DNA of 64,000 nt. It comes from Myxococcus stipitatus (GTDB taxonomy: Bacteria > Myxococcota > Myxococcia > Myxococcales > Myxococcaceae). The notes beneath the pieces are model-generated. The model saw only the letters and a program-made list of their open reading frames with translations. It was not told where the DNA came from and did not search any database. Below, piece by piece: positions 1-12,269 of this stretch. Position numbers and translations under genes: made by a program. Numbering within the stretch: position 1 is the first letter of the stretch; every line of letters begins with the position of its first letter. The stretch is from contig NZ_CP102770.1 in NCBI RefSeq assembly GCF_038561935.1, positions 3,534,001 to 3,598,000 on the forward strand, given 5' to 3'.

Positions 1-21
1 TGACGCCCTGCGGCGCGCGTG

Positions 22-51
22 AAGGGACGAGGTGGAGGCGCCTCGTCCCTT
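22..51 (+). terminator. Intrinsic terminator-like hairpin
   Basis: An 11-bp perfect stem (arms 22-32 and 41-51) encloses an 8-nt loop and is followed by TTTGCTTGC. It lies ahead of the first gene and probably ends transcription of a gene left of the window. The T-tract is short, so efficiency is uncertain. Confidence 0.6.
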
Positions 52-114
52 TGCTTGCTGGATGGAGTCAACGCTTCGTTGGATGGGGGGACGTGCATTA
101 TCTTTTCGCCCCCC

Positions 115-2019
115 ATGAGCCAGTCCTCTCCTCCCTCGACTCCCAGTCCCAGCGCGGCCCACGGCGGCCCGCCCCCTGACGCCCACTCCCCAGCGCCCGG
201 GGTTTCGGCGGAGACGGACCCGGAGCGGTACTGGCTCAAGAACGTGTATCAGGGGGGCTCGCGGCAGCTCACCGTGCGCGCCGTCATCGCCGGCATGTTG
301 ATTGGCGCGGTGATGTGTCTGTCCAACCTGTACGTCATCCTCAAGACGGGCTGGAGCCTGGGCGTCACCATCACCGCGTGCATCCTCGCCTTCGCGGTGT
401 TCGGCACGCTGCGCTCGCTGCGCGTGCTGAAGAACGACTTCACGGCGCTGGAGAACAACGCCATGGGCTCGGTGGCGTCCGCCGCCGGCTACATGACGGG
501 CGGTGGCAACATGGCCGCCGTCCCGGCGCTGCTCATGCTCACCGGCGCGCTGCCCCCGTCGGGCTGGCTGGTGGTGTGGTTCGCCGTCATCTCCGCGCTG
601 GGTGTCTTCGCCGCCATCCCCATCAAGCGCCAGCTCATCAACATCGAGGCGCTCCCGTTCCCCACCGGCACCGCCACCGCGGAGACCATCCGCGCGCTGC
701 ACGGCCACGGTGAGGTGGCGCGCCGCAAGTCGCGGCTGTTGACGGGCGCGGGTGTCATCGGCGCGTTCCTGGTGGTGCTGCGCGACGCGCGCTTCACGTG
801 GCTGACCAACATCCCGGACAAGGTGAGCCTGCCCTTCACCATGCTGGGCAAGAAGGCCTCGTCGTGGACCCTGTCGCTCGACTTCAGCCTGCTGATGGTG
901 GGCGCCGGCGCGCTGGTGAGCTTCAAGACGGGCTGGTCCATGCTGCTGGGCGCGGTGCTCGCGTATGGCTTCCTGGCGCCGGCCATGGTGGCGCAGGGCG
1001 AAATCGCCGAGGTGACGTACAAGGCCATCAACTCGTGGATGGTGTGGACGGGCTCGGCGCTGCTGGTGTCGTCCGGCCTCTTGTCCTTCGCGTTCCAGTG
1101 GCGCAGCGTGGCGCGCTCCTTCAAGGCGCTCTCGGGGCTGTTCGGTGGCAAGCGCTCCGGCGAGGAGGAGCAGGACCCGCTGGCGGGCATCGAGTGCCCT
1201 CCGTCCTGGTTCCCCCTGGGCTTCGCGGTGCTGGGCCCCGTGGCCGTGTTCCTGATGGCCCACCTGTTCCAGATTCCGTGGTGGGCGGGCGTGCTGGCGC
1301 TGCCCCTGGCGGTGGTGATGGGCGTCATCGCCAGCCGCGTCACGGGTGAGACGGACACCACGCCCACCAAGGCGCTGGGCCCCGTCACGCAGCTCATCTT
1401 CGGGGGCCTGGCGCCGGGGAACATCCCCGCCAACGTGATGAGCGCCAACGCCACGGGCGGCGTGGGGTTGCACGCGGCGGACCTGCTGACGGACCTGAAG
1501 TCCGGCTGGCTGTTGGGCGCCAACCCGCGTCAGCAGTTCATCGCGCAGCTGTTCGGCGTGGTGGCGGGCGCGGCGGTGGTGGTGCCGGTGTTCAACATCC
1601 TGATTCCCACGCCGGACGTGCTGGGCTCGGTGGACTTCCCCGCGCCGGCGACGATGGTGTGGGCGGGCGTGTCCAAGCTGCTGGCCACGGGCGTGGCGGC
1701 GATGCCCGTCTCGGCGCGCTGGGGCGCGACGTGCGGCGCCACGCTGGGCATCACCCTGGTGCTGCTGGAGCGGTGGGCGCCGTCGAAGCTGAAGGCCTAC
1801 ATTCCTTCCGCGGCGGGCTTCGGGCTGGCCATCGTCATCCCCGCGTCCAGCTCCATCGCCTTCTTCATCGGCGCGGCCATCGCGGAGTTCCTGCGGCGCA
1901 AGAAGCCCGCGCTCGCGGAGGCGACGGTGCTGCCGGTCTCGTCGGGCTTCATCGCCGGCGAGAGCTTGTTGGGCATCGGCATCGCCATGCTGAAGGCGTT
2001 CGGGATGATGCCCAAGTAG
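115..2019 (+). CDS. OPT/YSL-family oligopeptide transporter
   Basis: A 634-residue polytopic inner-membrane protein of the OPT superfamily, which imports small peptides or metal chelates by secondary transport. The N-terminal ~45 residues are Pro/Ser-rich and probably cytoplasmic. They are followed by 'YQGGSRQLTVRAVIAGMLIG', a motif typical of the bacterial OPT branch, and about a dozen hydrophobic segments up to the C-terminus. The ATG at 115 was chosen because the upstream in-frame extension to 19 runs through the hairpin at 22-51. The gene stands alone; its neighbour points the other way. Family assignment is firm, but the substrate cannot be told from sequence. Confidence 0.88.
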   Translation: MSQSSPPSTPSPSAAHGGPPPDAHSPAPGVSAETDPERYWLKNVYQGGSRQLTVRAVIAGMLIGAVMCLSNLYVILKTGWSLGVTITACILAFAVFGTLRSLRVLKNDFTALENNAMGSVASAAGYMTGGGNMAAVPALLMLTGALPPSGWLVVWFAVISALGVFAAIPIKRQLINIEALPFPTGTATAETIRALHGHGEVARRKSRLLTGAGVIGAFLVVLRDARFTWLTNIPDKVSLPFTMLGKKASSWTLSLDFSLLMVGAGALVSFKTGWSMLLGAVLAYGFLAPAMVAQGEIAEVTYKAINSWMVWTGSALLVSSGLLSFAFQWRSVARSFKALSGLFGGKRSGEEEQDPLAGIECPPSWFPLGFAVLGPVAVFLMAHLFQIPWWAGVLALPLAVVMGVIASRVTGETDTTPTKALGPVTQLIFGGLAPGNIPANVMSANATGGVGLHAADLLTDLKSGWLLGANPRQQFIAQLFGVVAGAAVVVPVFNILIPTPDVLGSVDFPAPATMVWAGVSKLLATGVAAMPVSARWGATCGATLGITLVLLERWAPSKLKAYIPSAAGFGLAIVIPASSSIAFFIGAAIAEFLRRKKPALAEATVLPVSSGFIAGESLLGIGIAMLKAFGMMPK

Positions 2020-2052
2020 CACGCGAGGCCCGTCCGGGCGCCTCGGGTTTCT

Positions 2053-2964
2053 TCAGTCCACCTTGGACGTGGAGAACGAGGCGCCCGCGATGAAGCGGAA
2101 CGTGGGCGTGTCCATGCCCGCGCCCACGCCCGGGCCGCCCATCACGTAGAGGTCCAGCCAGGGCAGCGCGTGCCGGCGGATGGCGATGAGCAGCTCCGCG
2201 CCCACGCGGCCGTCGCCCAGCGGAACACCCACGAGCATGCTCAGCTCGCCGCGCGTCGTCTCACCCGCGCGCGACGTCACCGTGGCCCCCAGCCGCAGCT
2301 CGTTGCCAATCCTGTCCAGCTTCTCGGAGGACACCGGCGCCAGGTCCCGCTCTTCGCGCAGGAGCACGCCGACCTCGCCGCCCATCTGCCACATCTCCCC
2401 CAGGTAGCCGAGCTGGAGGCTGGGGTGCAGCGCGTACTTGTCCCGCGCGAGCAGGTCCTCGGTGCCCACGGGGAGGGCGCCCGAGACGTCGAACGCCAGC
2501 TGGAAGCCCTGCTCCTGCCGCACCAGCGCCGCGCGAGCCCCCACCCACGGCGCGCCCAGGCCGCTGCCGTTGGGCGGCGCGAAGCCCATGAGCTCCTTGC
2601 CACCCTGGCTGACGATGAAGGGGACCTCCACGTCCAGCTGCAGCCAGTCGAGCAAGCCGATGGCCGCCGTCACGTCCATCGTGAACTTGTTCTCCACCAG
2701 GCCCGTGCCGTCCGAGGGCTCCCAGCGCGTCTGGAACTTGAAGGGGAGCTGCTCGTAGTGGCCCTGGACGGAGACGCGCACCATGCCCGCGGGCATCGTG
2801 CGCCCGGTGCCGACCACCAGGGAGCCCAGCGCCGCCGGGTCCAGCTCCAGCCGCTGCAGGTTGAAGCTCGGCAGCTTGGAGGTCTGAGCGGAGGCCGCGG
2901 TGGGCACGGCCAGGGCAAGAGGAAACATCGCGGACAGCAACGCAAGCGCGGGCCGGAACGACAC
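2053..2964 (-). CDS. Secreted beta-barrel-like outer-membrane protein
   Basis: A 303-residue protein with a clear Sec signal peptide (hydrophobic to about residue 26, ending AASA-Q). The mature part consists of alternating hydrophobic/polar strands rich in Gly and aromatic residues and ends in a strand-like stretch. This suggests an outer-membrane barrel similar to the barrel halves of myxobacterial OmpA-like proteins, but no OmpA peptidoglycan-binding domain is present. The start is GTG at 2964 with AAGGAG six bases upstream. It is transcribed divergently from the permease gene at 3252. The specific function is unknown. Confidence 0.6.
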   Translation of the reverse strand: MSFRPALALLSAMFPLALAVPTAASAQTSKLPSFNLQRLELDPAALGSLVVGTGRTMPAGMVRVSVQGHYEQLPFKFQTRWEPSDGTGLVENKFTMDVTAAIGLLDWLQLDVEVPFIVSQGGKELMGFAPPNGSGLGAPWVGARAALVRQEQGFQLAFDVSGALPVGTEDLLARDKYALHPSLQLGYLGEMWQMGGEVGVLLREERDLAPVSSEKLDRIGNELRLGATVTSRAGETTRGELSMLVGVPLGDGRVGAELLIAIRRHALPWLDLYVMGGPGVGAGMDTPTFRFIAGASFSTSKVD

Positions 2965-3251
2965 GACGACTCCTTCAGTGAATCAGGGGATAAATTCGAA
3001 CCTGTCGCATGGTGGCAATAGTCACGCAAGTGGCCCCACAACTCGCCCTTCCCAGGCAAGTATCGAGGCGCTGATTCATCGTCAGGCTTGACGACGCGTG
3101 CCTCCAGATTCTCCCTGACTCGCGGTGCTGTCTGTTCCCATCGCGGGTCCCATTCATGGGAAAGCGAATCCGTTCTTGGGAATCGCAAAGGGTTTCGTAA
3201 TCACAGGCAAGCACTGGCCGTAGGGCTCGAACCCTCCAGCCAGGAGTTTCC

Positions 3252-5709
3252 GTGGCCGTCCTCCTCGAGGATCTTCGGTACGCCGTCCGGTTGTTGCTCA
3301 AGAGCCGGGGCTTCGCCGCCGTCTCCATCCTCACGCTGGCGCTGGCCATCGGGGCGAACACCGCCATCTTCAGCGTCGTGTACGGCGTGTTGCTGCGTCC
3401 GCTGCCGTACCCGGAGCCGGAGCAGCTGGTCCAGGTGGAGCGAGTGAGCGAGCAGGGCCGGAGCGCCGTCCACTCCATCGGCCAGTACGTGCAGATGACG
3501 GCGGAGGGCTCTCCCTTCGCGCAGGTCGCGGCGCATGAGCTGCTTCCTGCGGGCTTCAACCTCGTGGGGGATGGGCTGCCGGAGCGCCTGTCGGGCATCC
3601 GGGTGACGCGCGGCTTCTTCGACACCTTCGGGACGCGGCCCCTGCTGGGGCGCGGCTTCCTCCCCGAGGAGGATGTCGTCGGCGGTCCGCGCGTGGTGGT
3701 GCTGAGCCATGCGCTGTGGCTGCGCCGCTTCGGGGGCGCGCCGGACATCATCGGCCGCTCCATCCCCCTCAACGACGAGCCCTACACGGTGGTGGGCGTG
3801 GCGGCCGAGTCCTTCCGCTATCCCCGCGAGGCCCAGCTGTGGGTGCCCGCGCAGCTGGACCTGACGAATGACGAGGACTCCAGCTTCCTCGGCGTCACCG
3901 GGCGGCTGCGCCAGGGGCTGTCCGAGGAGGGCCTGAGCGCGTCGCTGGTGTCGCTGGGGCAGCGGCTGCGCGCGGACAAGCCGCAGCTGCTGAGCGCGAA
4001 GGAGCGCTTCGTCGCCGTGGACTTGAAGACGTACCTGGCGGGAGACCTGCGGCTCGCGTTGTGGGTGCTGCTGGGGGCGGTGGGGCTGGTGCTGCTCATC
4101 GCGTGTGTGAACCTGGCCAACCTGCAACTGGCGAGGTCCGCGTCGCGGCAGCGGGAGCTGGTGGTGCGCGCGGCGCTGGGGGCCGCGCCCCGGCGGCTGG
4201 TGCGACAGCTGCTCACGGAGAGCCTGCTGCTGTCCATGCTGGGGGGGAGGGCTGGGCATCCTGCTGGCGGAGCTGGCGCTGCCCGCGCTCCTGGCCCTGG
4301 CGCCCGAGGGGCGCTTGGGTGAAGGCGCGGAGGTGGGGCTCCACGGCGCGGTGTTGATGTTCTCGGTGGTGGTGTCGCTGCTGACGGGCGTGCTCTTCGG
4401 GTTGCTGCCCGCCTGGCAGGCCTCGCGGCCGGACCTCCAGGACGCGCTGAGGCAGGGCGCGCAGCGGGCGACGGCGGGGCCGGGCAGTGGACGGACGCGC
4501 ACGGTGCTGGTGGTGGGGCAGGTGGCGCTCGCGGTGGTGCTGCTCGTGGGCGCGGGGCTGCTCATCCGGGGCTTCGGCTCGCTGCGAGAGGTGCGACCGG
4601 GCTTCGACAGCAACGGCGTGCACGTGCTGAAGCTGTCCTTGCCGGACGGGCGTTACGGCGCCCCCGCGGCGCTGGATCGCTTCCACCAGCAGGTGGAGGA
4701 GCGGGTGCGCGCGCTGCCGGGCGTGAAGGCGGCGGGCTTCACCCCCGCGCTGCCCATGGAGCTGGGGCCGAGCCTGAGCTTCGCCATCGAGGGGAAGTAC
4801 GAGGGCCGCGAGGATGGGGCCGGCGTGGGGCATGGCGAGTACCGCGCGGTGTCGCCGGGGTACTTCCCGACGCTGGGGCTGAAGCTCGTGCGCGGCCGGC
4901 TGCTCGCGGACACGGACCGGGCGGAGGCTCAGCCGGTGGTGGTCATCAACGAGACGGCGGCGCGCAAGTACTGGCCGGGCGAGGACCCGGTGGGCAAGAG
5001 CATCCGCGTGGCGTACGGGGTGCCGTCGCTGCGAGACACCGAGCCGCGCCTCGTGGTGGGGGTGGTGTCGGACGTGCGCGAGAAGGGGTTGGGCGCGGAC
5101 GTGCCGTCGGTGTTGTACGTGGCCTCGGGACAGGCGGGCGCGGTGCTCACGGGGATGATGGTGCGAGGGCTTCCGCAGAACCTGCTGGTGCGCGCGTCGG
5201 GCAGCCATGCGGCGCTCGTGGCGGCGGTGAAGCAGGAGCTGCGGGCGGTGGACTCGCGGCAGCCGGTGTCCCGGACGCTGACGCTGACGGACTTCGTGGC
5301 GGGCACGCTGGGCTCGCAGCGCTTCAACATGGTGCTCTTGGGGTTGATGGCCGCGCTGGCGCTGGTGCTGGCCGCGGTGGGCATCTACGGGGTGCTGTCC
5401 TATCTGGTGAGCCAGCGCACGCGGGAGATGGGCGTGCGGCTGGCGCTGGGCGCGACGCGCACGGAGGTGGTGCGCCTGGTGCTGCGTCAGGGCCTGGGCG
5501 CGGTGGGCCTGGGCGTGGCGCTGGGGGTCGTGGGCGCGCTGGGGCTGACGCGCCTGGTCTCCGGGCTGGTGCACGGCGTGAGCGCGCTGGACCCGTGGGC
5601 GTTCGCCGCCGCGCCGCTGCTCCTGCTCGGCGTGGGGTTCGTCGCCACGTGTGTGCCGGCCCTGCGCGCCTCGCGCGTGGACCCCATCATCGCGCTCAAG
5701 TACGACTGA
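3252..5709 (+). pseudogene. ADOP/MacB-type ABC permease, interrupted by a frameshift
   Basis: Two open frames, 3252-4322 and 4315-5709, together make one 818-residue permease if a single G is removed from the 7-G run at 4241-4247. After that correction the reading continues '[15 protein letters not shown]' without a break. The N-terminus ('[17 protein letters not shown]') and the internally duplicated FtsX/MacB layout, with transmembrane bundles and periplasmic MacB_PCD domains, are typical of the ADOP family of large orphan permeases. The start is GTG 3252 with AGGAG at 3242. No ATPase gene is adjacent, as is usual for ADOPs. The break may be a sequencing error, a real null mutation or slippage at the homopolymer. 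Confidence 0.8.
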
Positions 5710-5728
5710 TGCACTTGGGGGCGGGCGC

Positions 5729-7663
<1,935 letters not shown>

Positions 7664-7689
7664 GGTGTCTGTGTCTCCTGGAAAGGCGA

Positions 7690-7719
7690 AAGGCGCCCCT
7701 CACTGAAGAGGAGCGCCTT
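7690..7719 (-). terminator. Terminator downstream of the EF-G gene
   Basis: A 12-bp stem with one mismatch (arms 7690-7701 and 7708-7719) and a 6-nt loop. Read on the minus strand it is followed by TTTCGCCTTTCC. It sits just after the EF-G stop codon and before the uup start, so it probably separates the two transcripts. Confidence 0.65.
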
Positions 7720-7750
7720 CCTTACAGCCTGGACGAGGACAACGCGCGGA

Positions 7751-9865
7751 CTACTTGCGCGCCGCGGCCTCGGCCGCCTGCTTCTCCTTGTACGCGGCCA
7801 TCAGGGCCTCGGACTCGTTGCGGGGCACCGGCGTGTACTTGGCGAACTCCATCGTGAACTCGCCCTTGCCCTGCGTCGCGGAGCGAAGGTCCGTGGAGTA
7901 GCCGAACATCGTGTTCAGCGGAACCTCGGCCACCGCCGTCACGTAGCCCTCGGCGGTCTCCGTGGAGAGGATGGTGCCGCGGCGCTGGTTGAGCTGGCCG
8001 ACGACGGAGCCCTGGAAGTCTTCGGGCGCCGTGACTTCCACCTTCATCATCGGCTCGAGGATGATGGGCTTCGCGGCGGCGTAGCCCTCACGGAAGCCCA
8101 TGATGGACGCCGTCTTGAACGCCATTTCGGACGAGTCGACCGCGTGGAACGCGCCGTCGTTGATGACGACGCGAACACCGACGACGGGGAAGCCGATGAG
8201 GCTGCCCTTCTTGACGGCCTCGGCGAAGCCCTTGTCGCACGCGGGGATGAACTCGCGCGGAATCGAGCCACCGACGATGTCGTCCACGAACTCGTACTGC
8301 TGCACGGCGTCCGAGGGCAGCGGCTCGATGTAGCCGCACACGCGCGCGAACTGACCGGAACCACCGGTCTGCTTCTTGTGCGTGTAGAAGAACTCGCCCT
8401 TCTGGCTGATGGTCTCGCGGTAGGCCACCTGGGGCTTACCCGCCTTGACCTCGCACTGGTACTCGCGCTTCATGCGCTCGATGTAGATCTCCAGGTGCAG
8501 CTCACCCATGCCGCGGATGATGGTCTGACCGGACTCTTCATCGCGGTGCACGCGGAAGGTGGGGTCTTCCTTCGTGAAGCGGTTGAGCGCCTTGGAGAAG
8601 TTCTGCAGCGCCGAGCGGTCCTTGGGCTCCACGGCGAGCGAAATCACCGCGTCCGGGACGTGCATGGACGTCATCGTGTAGTTCACCGAGCCGTCGGTGA
8701 ACGTGTCGCCGGAGGCGCACTCGATGCCGAACAGCGCGACGATGTCGCCGGCCGTGGCCTCGTTGATGTCGTCCATCTTGTTGGAGTTCATCCGGACGAT
8801 GCGCGGAACCTTGACCTTCTTCTGGTTCACCTGGTTGACGATGAAGTCACCCTTGGACACGCGGCCCTGGTAGACGCGCATGTACGTGAGCTGACCGTAG
8901 CGACCGTCCTCCAGCTTGAACGCCAGACCGACGAAGGGCTTCTCCGGGTCCGACTCGAGGATGACCTTCGCCTCGTTGTTCTTCTGGTCCAGCGCCTCGT
9001 TGGTCGCCTCCTTGGGGTTCGGGAGGTAGCCACAGACGGCGTTCAGGAGCAGCTGCACGCCCTTGTTCTTGTAGGCGGAGCCGCACATGACCGGCGTCAT
9101 CTTCAGGGCGATGGTGGCCCGGCGGATGGCGGCGATGATGGCGTCGTTCGGGATGACACCGTCGGACAGGAACAGCTCGCCGAGCTGGTCGTCGACCTCG
9201 GCCACGCCCTCGATCATCTGCTGACGGCGGGCCTTGGCCTCGTCCAGCAGCTCGGCGGGGATCTCCTCCTCGCGGACCTTCTCGCCGTTCTCACCGTCGA
9301 AGTAGAACGCCTTCATCTGGATGAGGTCGACCAGGCCCTTGAAGCGGTCCTCGGCGCCGATGGGCAGCTGCAGCTTGACGGGGTGGTGCGCCAGCTTCTC
9401 CTTCAGCTGCGCGGCCACGCGGTCATAGTTCGCGCCAGCGCGGTCCATCTTGTTGACGAACGCGATGCGCGGAACGCGGTAGCGCTTCATCTGCCGGTCC
9501 ACCGTGATGGACTGGGACTGGACGCCGGACACCGAGCAGAGCACCAGGATGGCGCCGTCGAGAACGCGCAGGGAGCGCTCCACCTCGATGGTGAAGTCCA
9601 CGTGTCCCGGCGTGTCGATGAGGTTGATGTTGAAGTCGCCCCACATCGCGTACGTCGCGGCGGACTGGATGGTGATGCCCTTCTCACGCTCCAGGTCCAT
9701 CGAGTCCATGACCGCGCCCACGCCGTCCTTGCCGCGGACCTCGTGGATCTCATGGATCTTGCCCGTATAGAACAGGATGCGCTCGGAGAGCGTCGTCTTG
9801 CCCGAGTCGATGTGGGCGGAGATACCGATGTTTCGAATCTTCTCGATGGGTGCGTTGGCGGCCAC
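7751..9865 (-). CDS. fusA: Elongation factor G, spd/mitochondrial-like subtype
   Basis: A 704-residue translational GTPase driving ribosomal translocation. G1 is 'AHIDSGKTT', where canonical bacterial EF-G usually has AHIDAGKTT; then come G3 'DTPGH', G4 'NKMD' and a G5-like 'GSA'. Domains II-V follow in normal order and length. The Ser in G1 and the surrounding residues resemble mitochondrial EF-G1 and the spdEFG1 group of spirochaetes, planctomycetes and deltaproteobacteria. The start is GTG 9865, preceded by AAGGA; the open frame reaches 9931 but the extension lacks conserved sequence. It is monocistronic and not in an rpsL-rpsG-tuf operon, which suggests that another EF-G gene lies elsewhere. 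Confidence 0.93.
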   Translation of the reverse strand: MAANAPIEKIRNIGISAHIDSGKTTLSERILFYTGKIHEIHEVRGKDGVGAVMDSMDLEREKGITIQSAATYAMWGDFNINLIDTPGHVDFTIEVERSLRVLDGAILVLCSVSGVQSQSITVDRQMKRYRVPRIAFVNKMDRAGANYDRVAAQLKEKLAHHPVKLQLPIGAEDRFKGLVDLIQMKAFYFDGENGEKVREEEIPAELLDEAKARRQQMIEGVAEVDDQLGELFLSDGVIPNDAIIAAIRRATIALKMTPVMCGSAYKNKGVQLLLNAVCGYLPNPKEATNEALDQKNNEAKVILESDPEKPFVGLAFKLEDGRYGQLTYMRVYQGRVSKGDFIVNQVNQKKVKVPRIVRMNSNKMDDINEATAGDIVALFGIECASGDTFTDGSVNYTMTSMHVPDAVISLAVEPKDRSALQNFSKALNRFTKEDPTFRVHRDEESGQTIIRGMGELHLEIYIERMKREYQCEVKAGKPQVAYRETISQKGEFFYTHKKQTGGSGQFARVCGYIEPLPSDAVQQYEFVDDIVGGSIPREFIPACDKGFAEAVKKGSLIGFPVVGVRVVINDGAFHAVDSSEMAFKTASIMGFREGYAAAKPIILEPMMKVEVTAPEDFQGSVVGQLNQRRGTILSTETAEGYVTAVAEVPLNTMFGYSTDLRSATQGKGEFTMEFAKYTPVPRNESEALMAAYKEKQAAEAAARK

Positions 9866-10030
9866 GATCCGGTCCTTCTTCTCTATGAATGTGCCTGACG
9901 GAACAGAGCAGGCGGGGCCCTTACTTCCCACGGGACTAGGTTTCCAGCCAAATCCGCATGAGGGTGGAGTCCTATACTCCTACCTTTGATTACAGTCCGG
10001 GCTCCTGCAAATATAAACCAAGACCCGAGT

Positions 10031-10044
10031 GCTCGCTGGCGAGC
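10031..10044. promoter_or_regulatory. Short perfect inverted repeat in divergent promoter region
   Basis: GCTCGC and GCGAGC flank a 2-base centre in the 214-bp gap between the EF-G gene and the small gene at 10080. The gap also holds an AT-rich stretch (about 9965-10020). The repeat could be a regulator site or a leader hairpin; no clear -35/-10 pair was identified. Confidence 0.3.
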
Positions 10045-10079
10045 GGCCCGGGACCGATTTCTTGAGAGGTGCATGAACC

Positions 10080-10442
10080 ATGAGTGCGAGCGAAAACTTC
10101 TCCGTGGCCCGAGCCTGGCTGCACGCCTTCAACGCCCATGACGTGGAGGCGCTGGTGGCCCTCTACGCCGAGGACTGCACCCACACCTCGCCCAAGATCC
10201 GGGTGCTGCACCCGGAGACGGGCGGCAAGCTGGTGGGCCGGCAGGCCCTGGGGAAGTGGTGGAGGGAGGCCATCGCCCGGCTGCCCGGCCTGCGCTACGA
10301 GGAGACGGCGCTGACGGCGGACGGGGAGCGCGTCTTCATGGAGTACCTGCGCCACGCGCCGGGCGAGGCGCCCATGCCGGTGGCGGAGGTGCTGGAGGTG
10401 CGCGGGGGGAGGATTGTCGCCTCGCGCGTGTACCACGGTTGA
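10080..10442 (+). CDS. SnoaL/NTF2-like protein
   Basis: A 120-residue cytoplasmic protein. The pattern 'WLHAFNAHDVEALVALYAEDC' near the N-terminus, an alpha-helix then strand with Asp, is typical of SnoaL-like folds, cone-shaped pockets used by ketosteroid isomerase-like enzymes and by many non-catalytic binders. The length fits one domain. The start is ATG 10080 with AGAGGTG upstream. It is transcribed divergently from the EF-G gene and is followed 57 bases later by another small gene on the same strand. The ligand or reaction is unknown. Confidence 0.75.
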   Translation: MSASENFSVARAWLHAFNAHDVEALVALYAEDCTHTSPKIRVLHPETGGKLVGRQALGKWWREAIARLPGLRYEETALTADGERVFMEYLRHAPGEAPMPVAEVLEVRGGRIVASRVYHG

Positions 10443-10499
10443 TGGGGCTTCCCGCCCGGGGAATGGGCTAGGGTGGCGGCGCGGCAGAGGAGGATGGAC

Positions 10500-10811
10500 G
10501 TGGCGACGAACCCCAGCGCCTTCGACAAGGACTTCGGCTACCTGATGCCCTTCCTGGACAAGGTGGCCGCCGCCGCGGCCGGCCTGGAGGATGCCTCCGC
10601 CCGCGAGGAGCTCACCCGGCTCATGGCGGAGGAGAAGGCCCGCTGGGCGCGTGCCCAGGAGCTGCTGCGAGGCGCCTCCGGGGCTTCGTCCCCCGGCGTC
10701 CGGGCTCCCCCGGCGGAGGCGCGCGTGGATCAGCCTCCTCCTGGCGCCCCCGCGGGCCTCACGGTGGGAAGCCTGCGCGGGGTGGCGCCGGTGAAGTCCC
10801 GGCGCCGCTGA
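10500..10811 (+). CDS. Hypothetical small protein
   Basis: A 103-residue protein of no family I recognise. The first ~60 residues are predicted helical (Ala/Glu/Arg-rich) and the last ~40 are Pro/Ala/Gly-rich and probably disordered. GTG 10500 was chosen because AGAGGAGG at 10486-10493 lies six bases upstream. An in-frame ATG is absent there, and the ATG at 10494 is out of frame and abuts the ribosome-binding site. It follows the SnoaL-like gene and converges on the transhydrogenase gene with 15 bp between stops. Confidence 0.6.
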   Translation: MATNPSAFDKDFGYLMPFLDKVAAAAAGLEDASAREELTRLMAEEKARWARAQELLRGASGASSPGVRAPPAEARVDQPPPGAPAGLTVGSLRGVAPVKSRRR

Positions 10812-10826
10812 AGGAGGCCGCGGACC

Positions 10827-12233
10827 TCAGACGGTGCCGTGCTTGAGGTGGTCCATCGCGTCGAAGGTGGCCGCCTTGTACGCCTCTGTGAGCGTCGGGT
10901 AGTTGAAGCAGGTCTCCAGGAAGAGCCGCGCGGTGGAGCCGGTGAGCATGGCCACCAGGCCCACGTGGACGAGCTCCGAGGCCTGCTCTCCCAGGACATG
11001 GACGCCCAGCAGCTTGAGGCTCTCCCGGTGGAAGAGCAGCTTCAGCATCCCGCACATCTCCCCGATGATCTGCCCGCGCGGGTTGGTGGAGAACGGGGCG
11101 CGTCCGGCCACGTACGGGATGCCCTTGGCGCGCAGCCCTTCCTCCGTCTCCCCGGCCATGGAGACCTCGGGGATGGTGTAGATGCCGTAGGGCAGGATGG
11201 TGGGCATGCGGGTGGGGCCGCCCAGGCCGAACGCGTGCTCCACCGCGATGCGCGCCTGGTCCATGGACGTGGAGGCCAGCGCGGGAAAGCCGATGACGTC
11301 GCCCACCGCGTAGATGTGGGGCACGGACGTCTGGTAGCCGGGGCCCACCTCCACCTGGCCTCGTGAGCCCAGCTTCACGCCCAGCCGCGCGAGCCCTAGG
11401 CCCTCCGTGTTCGCGCTGCGCCCGGAGGCCACCAGCACCTGGTCCGTGGCGACCTCCTCCCCCGAGGACAGCGTCAGGCGGATGGGCGTCTCGCACGCGG
11501 AAGGCACCTCCAGCTTCTCCACCGACTGGCCGAAGCGCATGCGGATGCCCAGGGCCTCCATGCGCTGGGCGAGCAGCGCGGAGAACTCGTCGTCGAGGAA
11601 GGGCAGCAGCTCCGGGCGCATCTCCACCAGCGTCACCGGGATTCCCAGCGCGGCGAACATGCACGCGTACTCACAGCCGATGACGCCCCCTCCGACGACG
11701 ACGAGCGAGGTGGGCAGCCGGCCAATCTCCAGCACCTCGTCCGAGTCGTGAACGCGCGGGTCGTCGAAGGGATAGATGGGCGGACGGAAGGGCGTGGAGC
11801 CGGTGGCCACCAGGATGAAGGCGCCCTTCAGGTGCAGGTCGGGCTGGCCCTGCCGCGTCACCCGCACGGTGTGCTCGTCCACCAGCGAGCCCGTGCCCAG
11901 CACCACCTGGACGCCGTGTCGCTCGAGGTTGCCCGCGATGCGCGCGCGCTCCATGTCCTTCACCCGCCGCTCGCGGAAGAGGAAGTCGGCGACGGTGGCC
12001 TCGTGGCGCAGCGTCGTCTCCACGCTGTAGAGGCCGCGGGCCTTGAGGCCGGAGAGGTGCAGCGACGTCTCCCGCAGCGTCTTGGAGGGCAGGGTGCCCG
12101 TGTTCGCCGCCGTGCCTCCCAACACGGGCTCGCGCTCCACCACCGCGACGCGCTTGCCCGCGAGGGCCGCCTGCACCGCCCCCCACTCACCGGCCGGGCC
12201 GGAGCCAATCACCACCAGGTCGAAGTCCACCAT
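10827..12233 (-). CDS. sthA: Soluble pyridine nucleotide transhydrogenase
   Basis: A 468-residue flavoprotein of the disulfide-reductase fold that moves reducing equivalents between NADPH and NAD+ in the cytoplasm. FAD-binding 'GSGPAG' lies at residues 10-15 and the second dinucleotide motif 'GGGVIGCEYA' near residue 180; a dimerisation domain follows. The usual redox-active CxxxxC is replaced by 'NTGTLPSKTLRE', the hallmark that separates SthA from lipoamide dehydrogenase and glutathione reductase. The length matches the E. coli enzyme. It sits 36 bp downstream of the hydrolase gene on the same strand and may be co-transcribed. Confidence 0.92.
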   Translation of the reverse strand: MVDFDLVVIGSGPAGEWGAVQAALAGKRVAVVEREPVLGGTAANTGTLPSKTLRETSLHLSGLKARGLYSVETTLRHEATVADFLFRERRVKDMERARIAGNLERHGVQVVLGTGSLVDEHTVRVTRQGQPDLHLKGAFILVATGSTPFRPPIYPFDDPRVHDSDEVLEIGRLPTSLVVVGGGVIGCEYACMFAALGIPVTLVEMRPELLPFLDDEFSALLAQRMEALGIRMRFGQSVEKLEVPSACETPIRLTLSSGEEVATDQVLVASGRSANTEGLGLARLGVKLGSRGQVEVGPGYQTSVPHIYAVGDVIGFPALASTSMDQARIAVEHAFGLGGPTRMPTILPYGIYTIPEVSMAGETEEGLRAKGIPYVAGRAPFSTNPRGQIIGEMCGMLKLLFHRESLKLLGVHVLGEQASELVHVGLVAMLTGSTARLFLETCFNYPTLTEAYKAATFDAMDHLKHGTV

Positions 12234-12269
12234 GGGGGGAAGGTACGCGAGGCCCCTCCGCCTTTGAAG

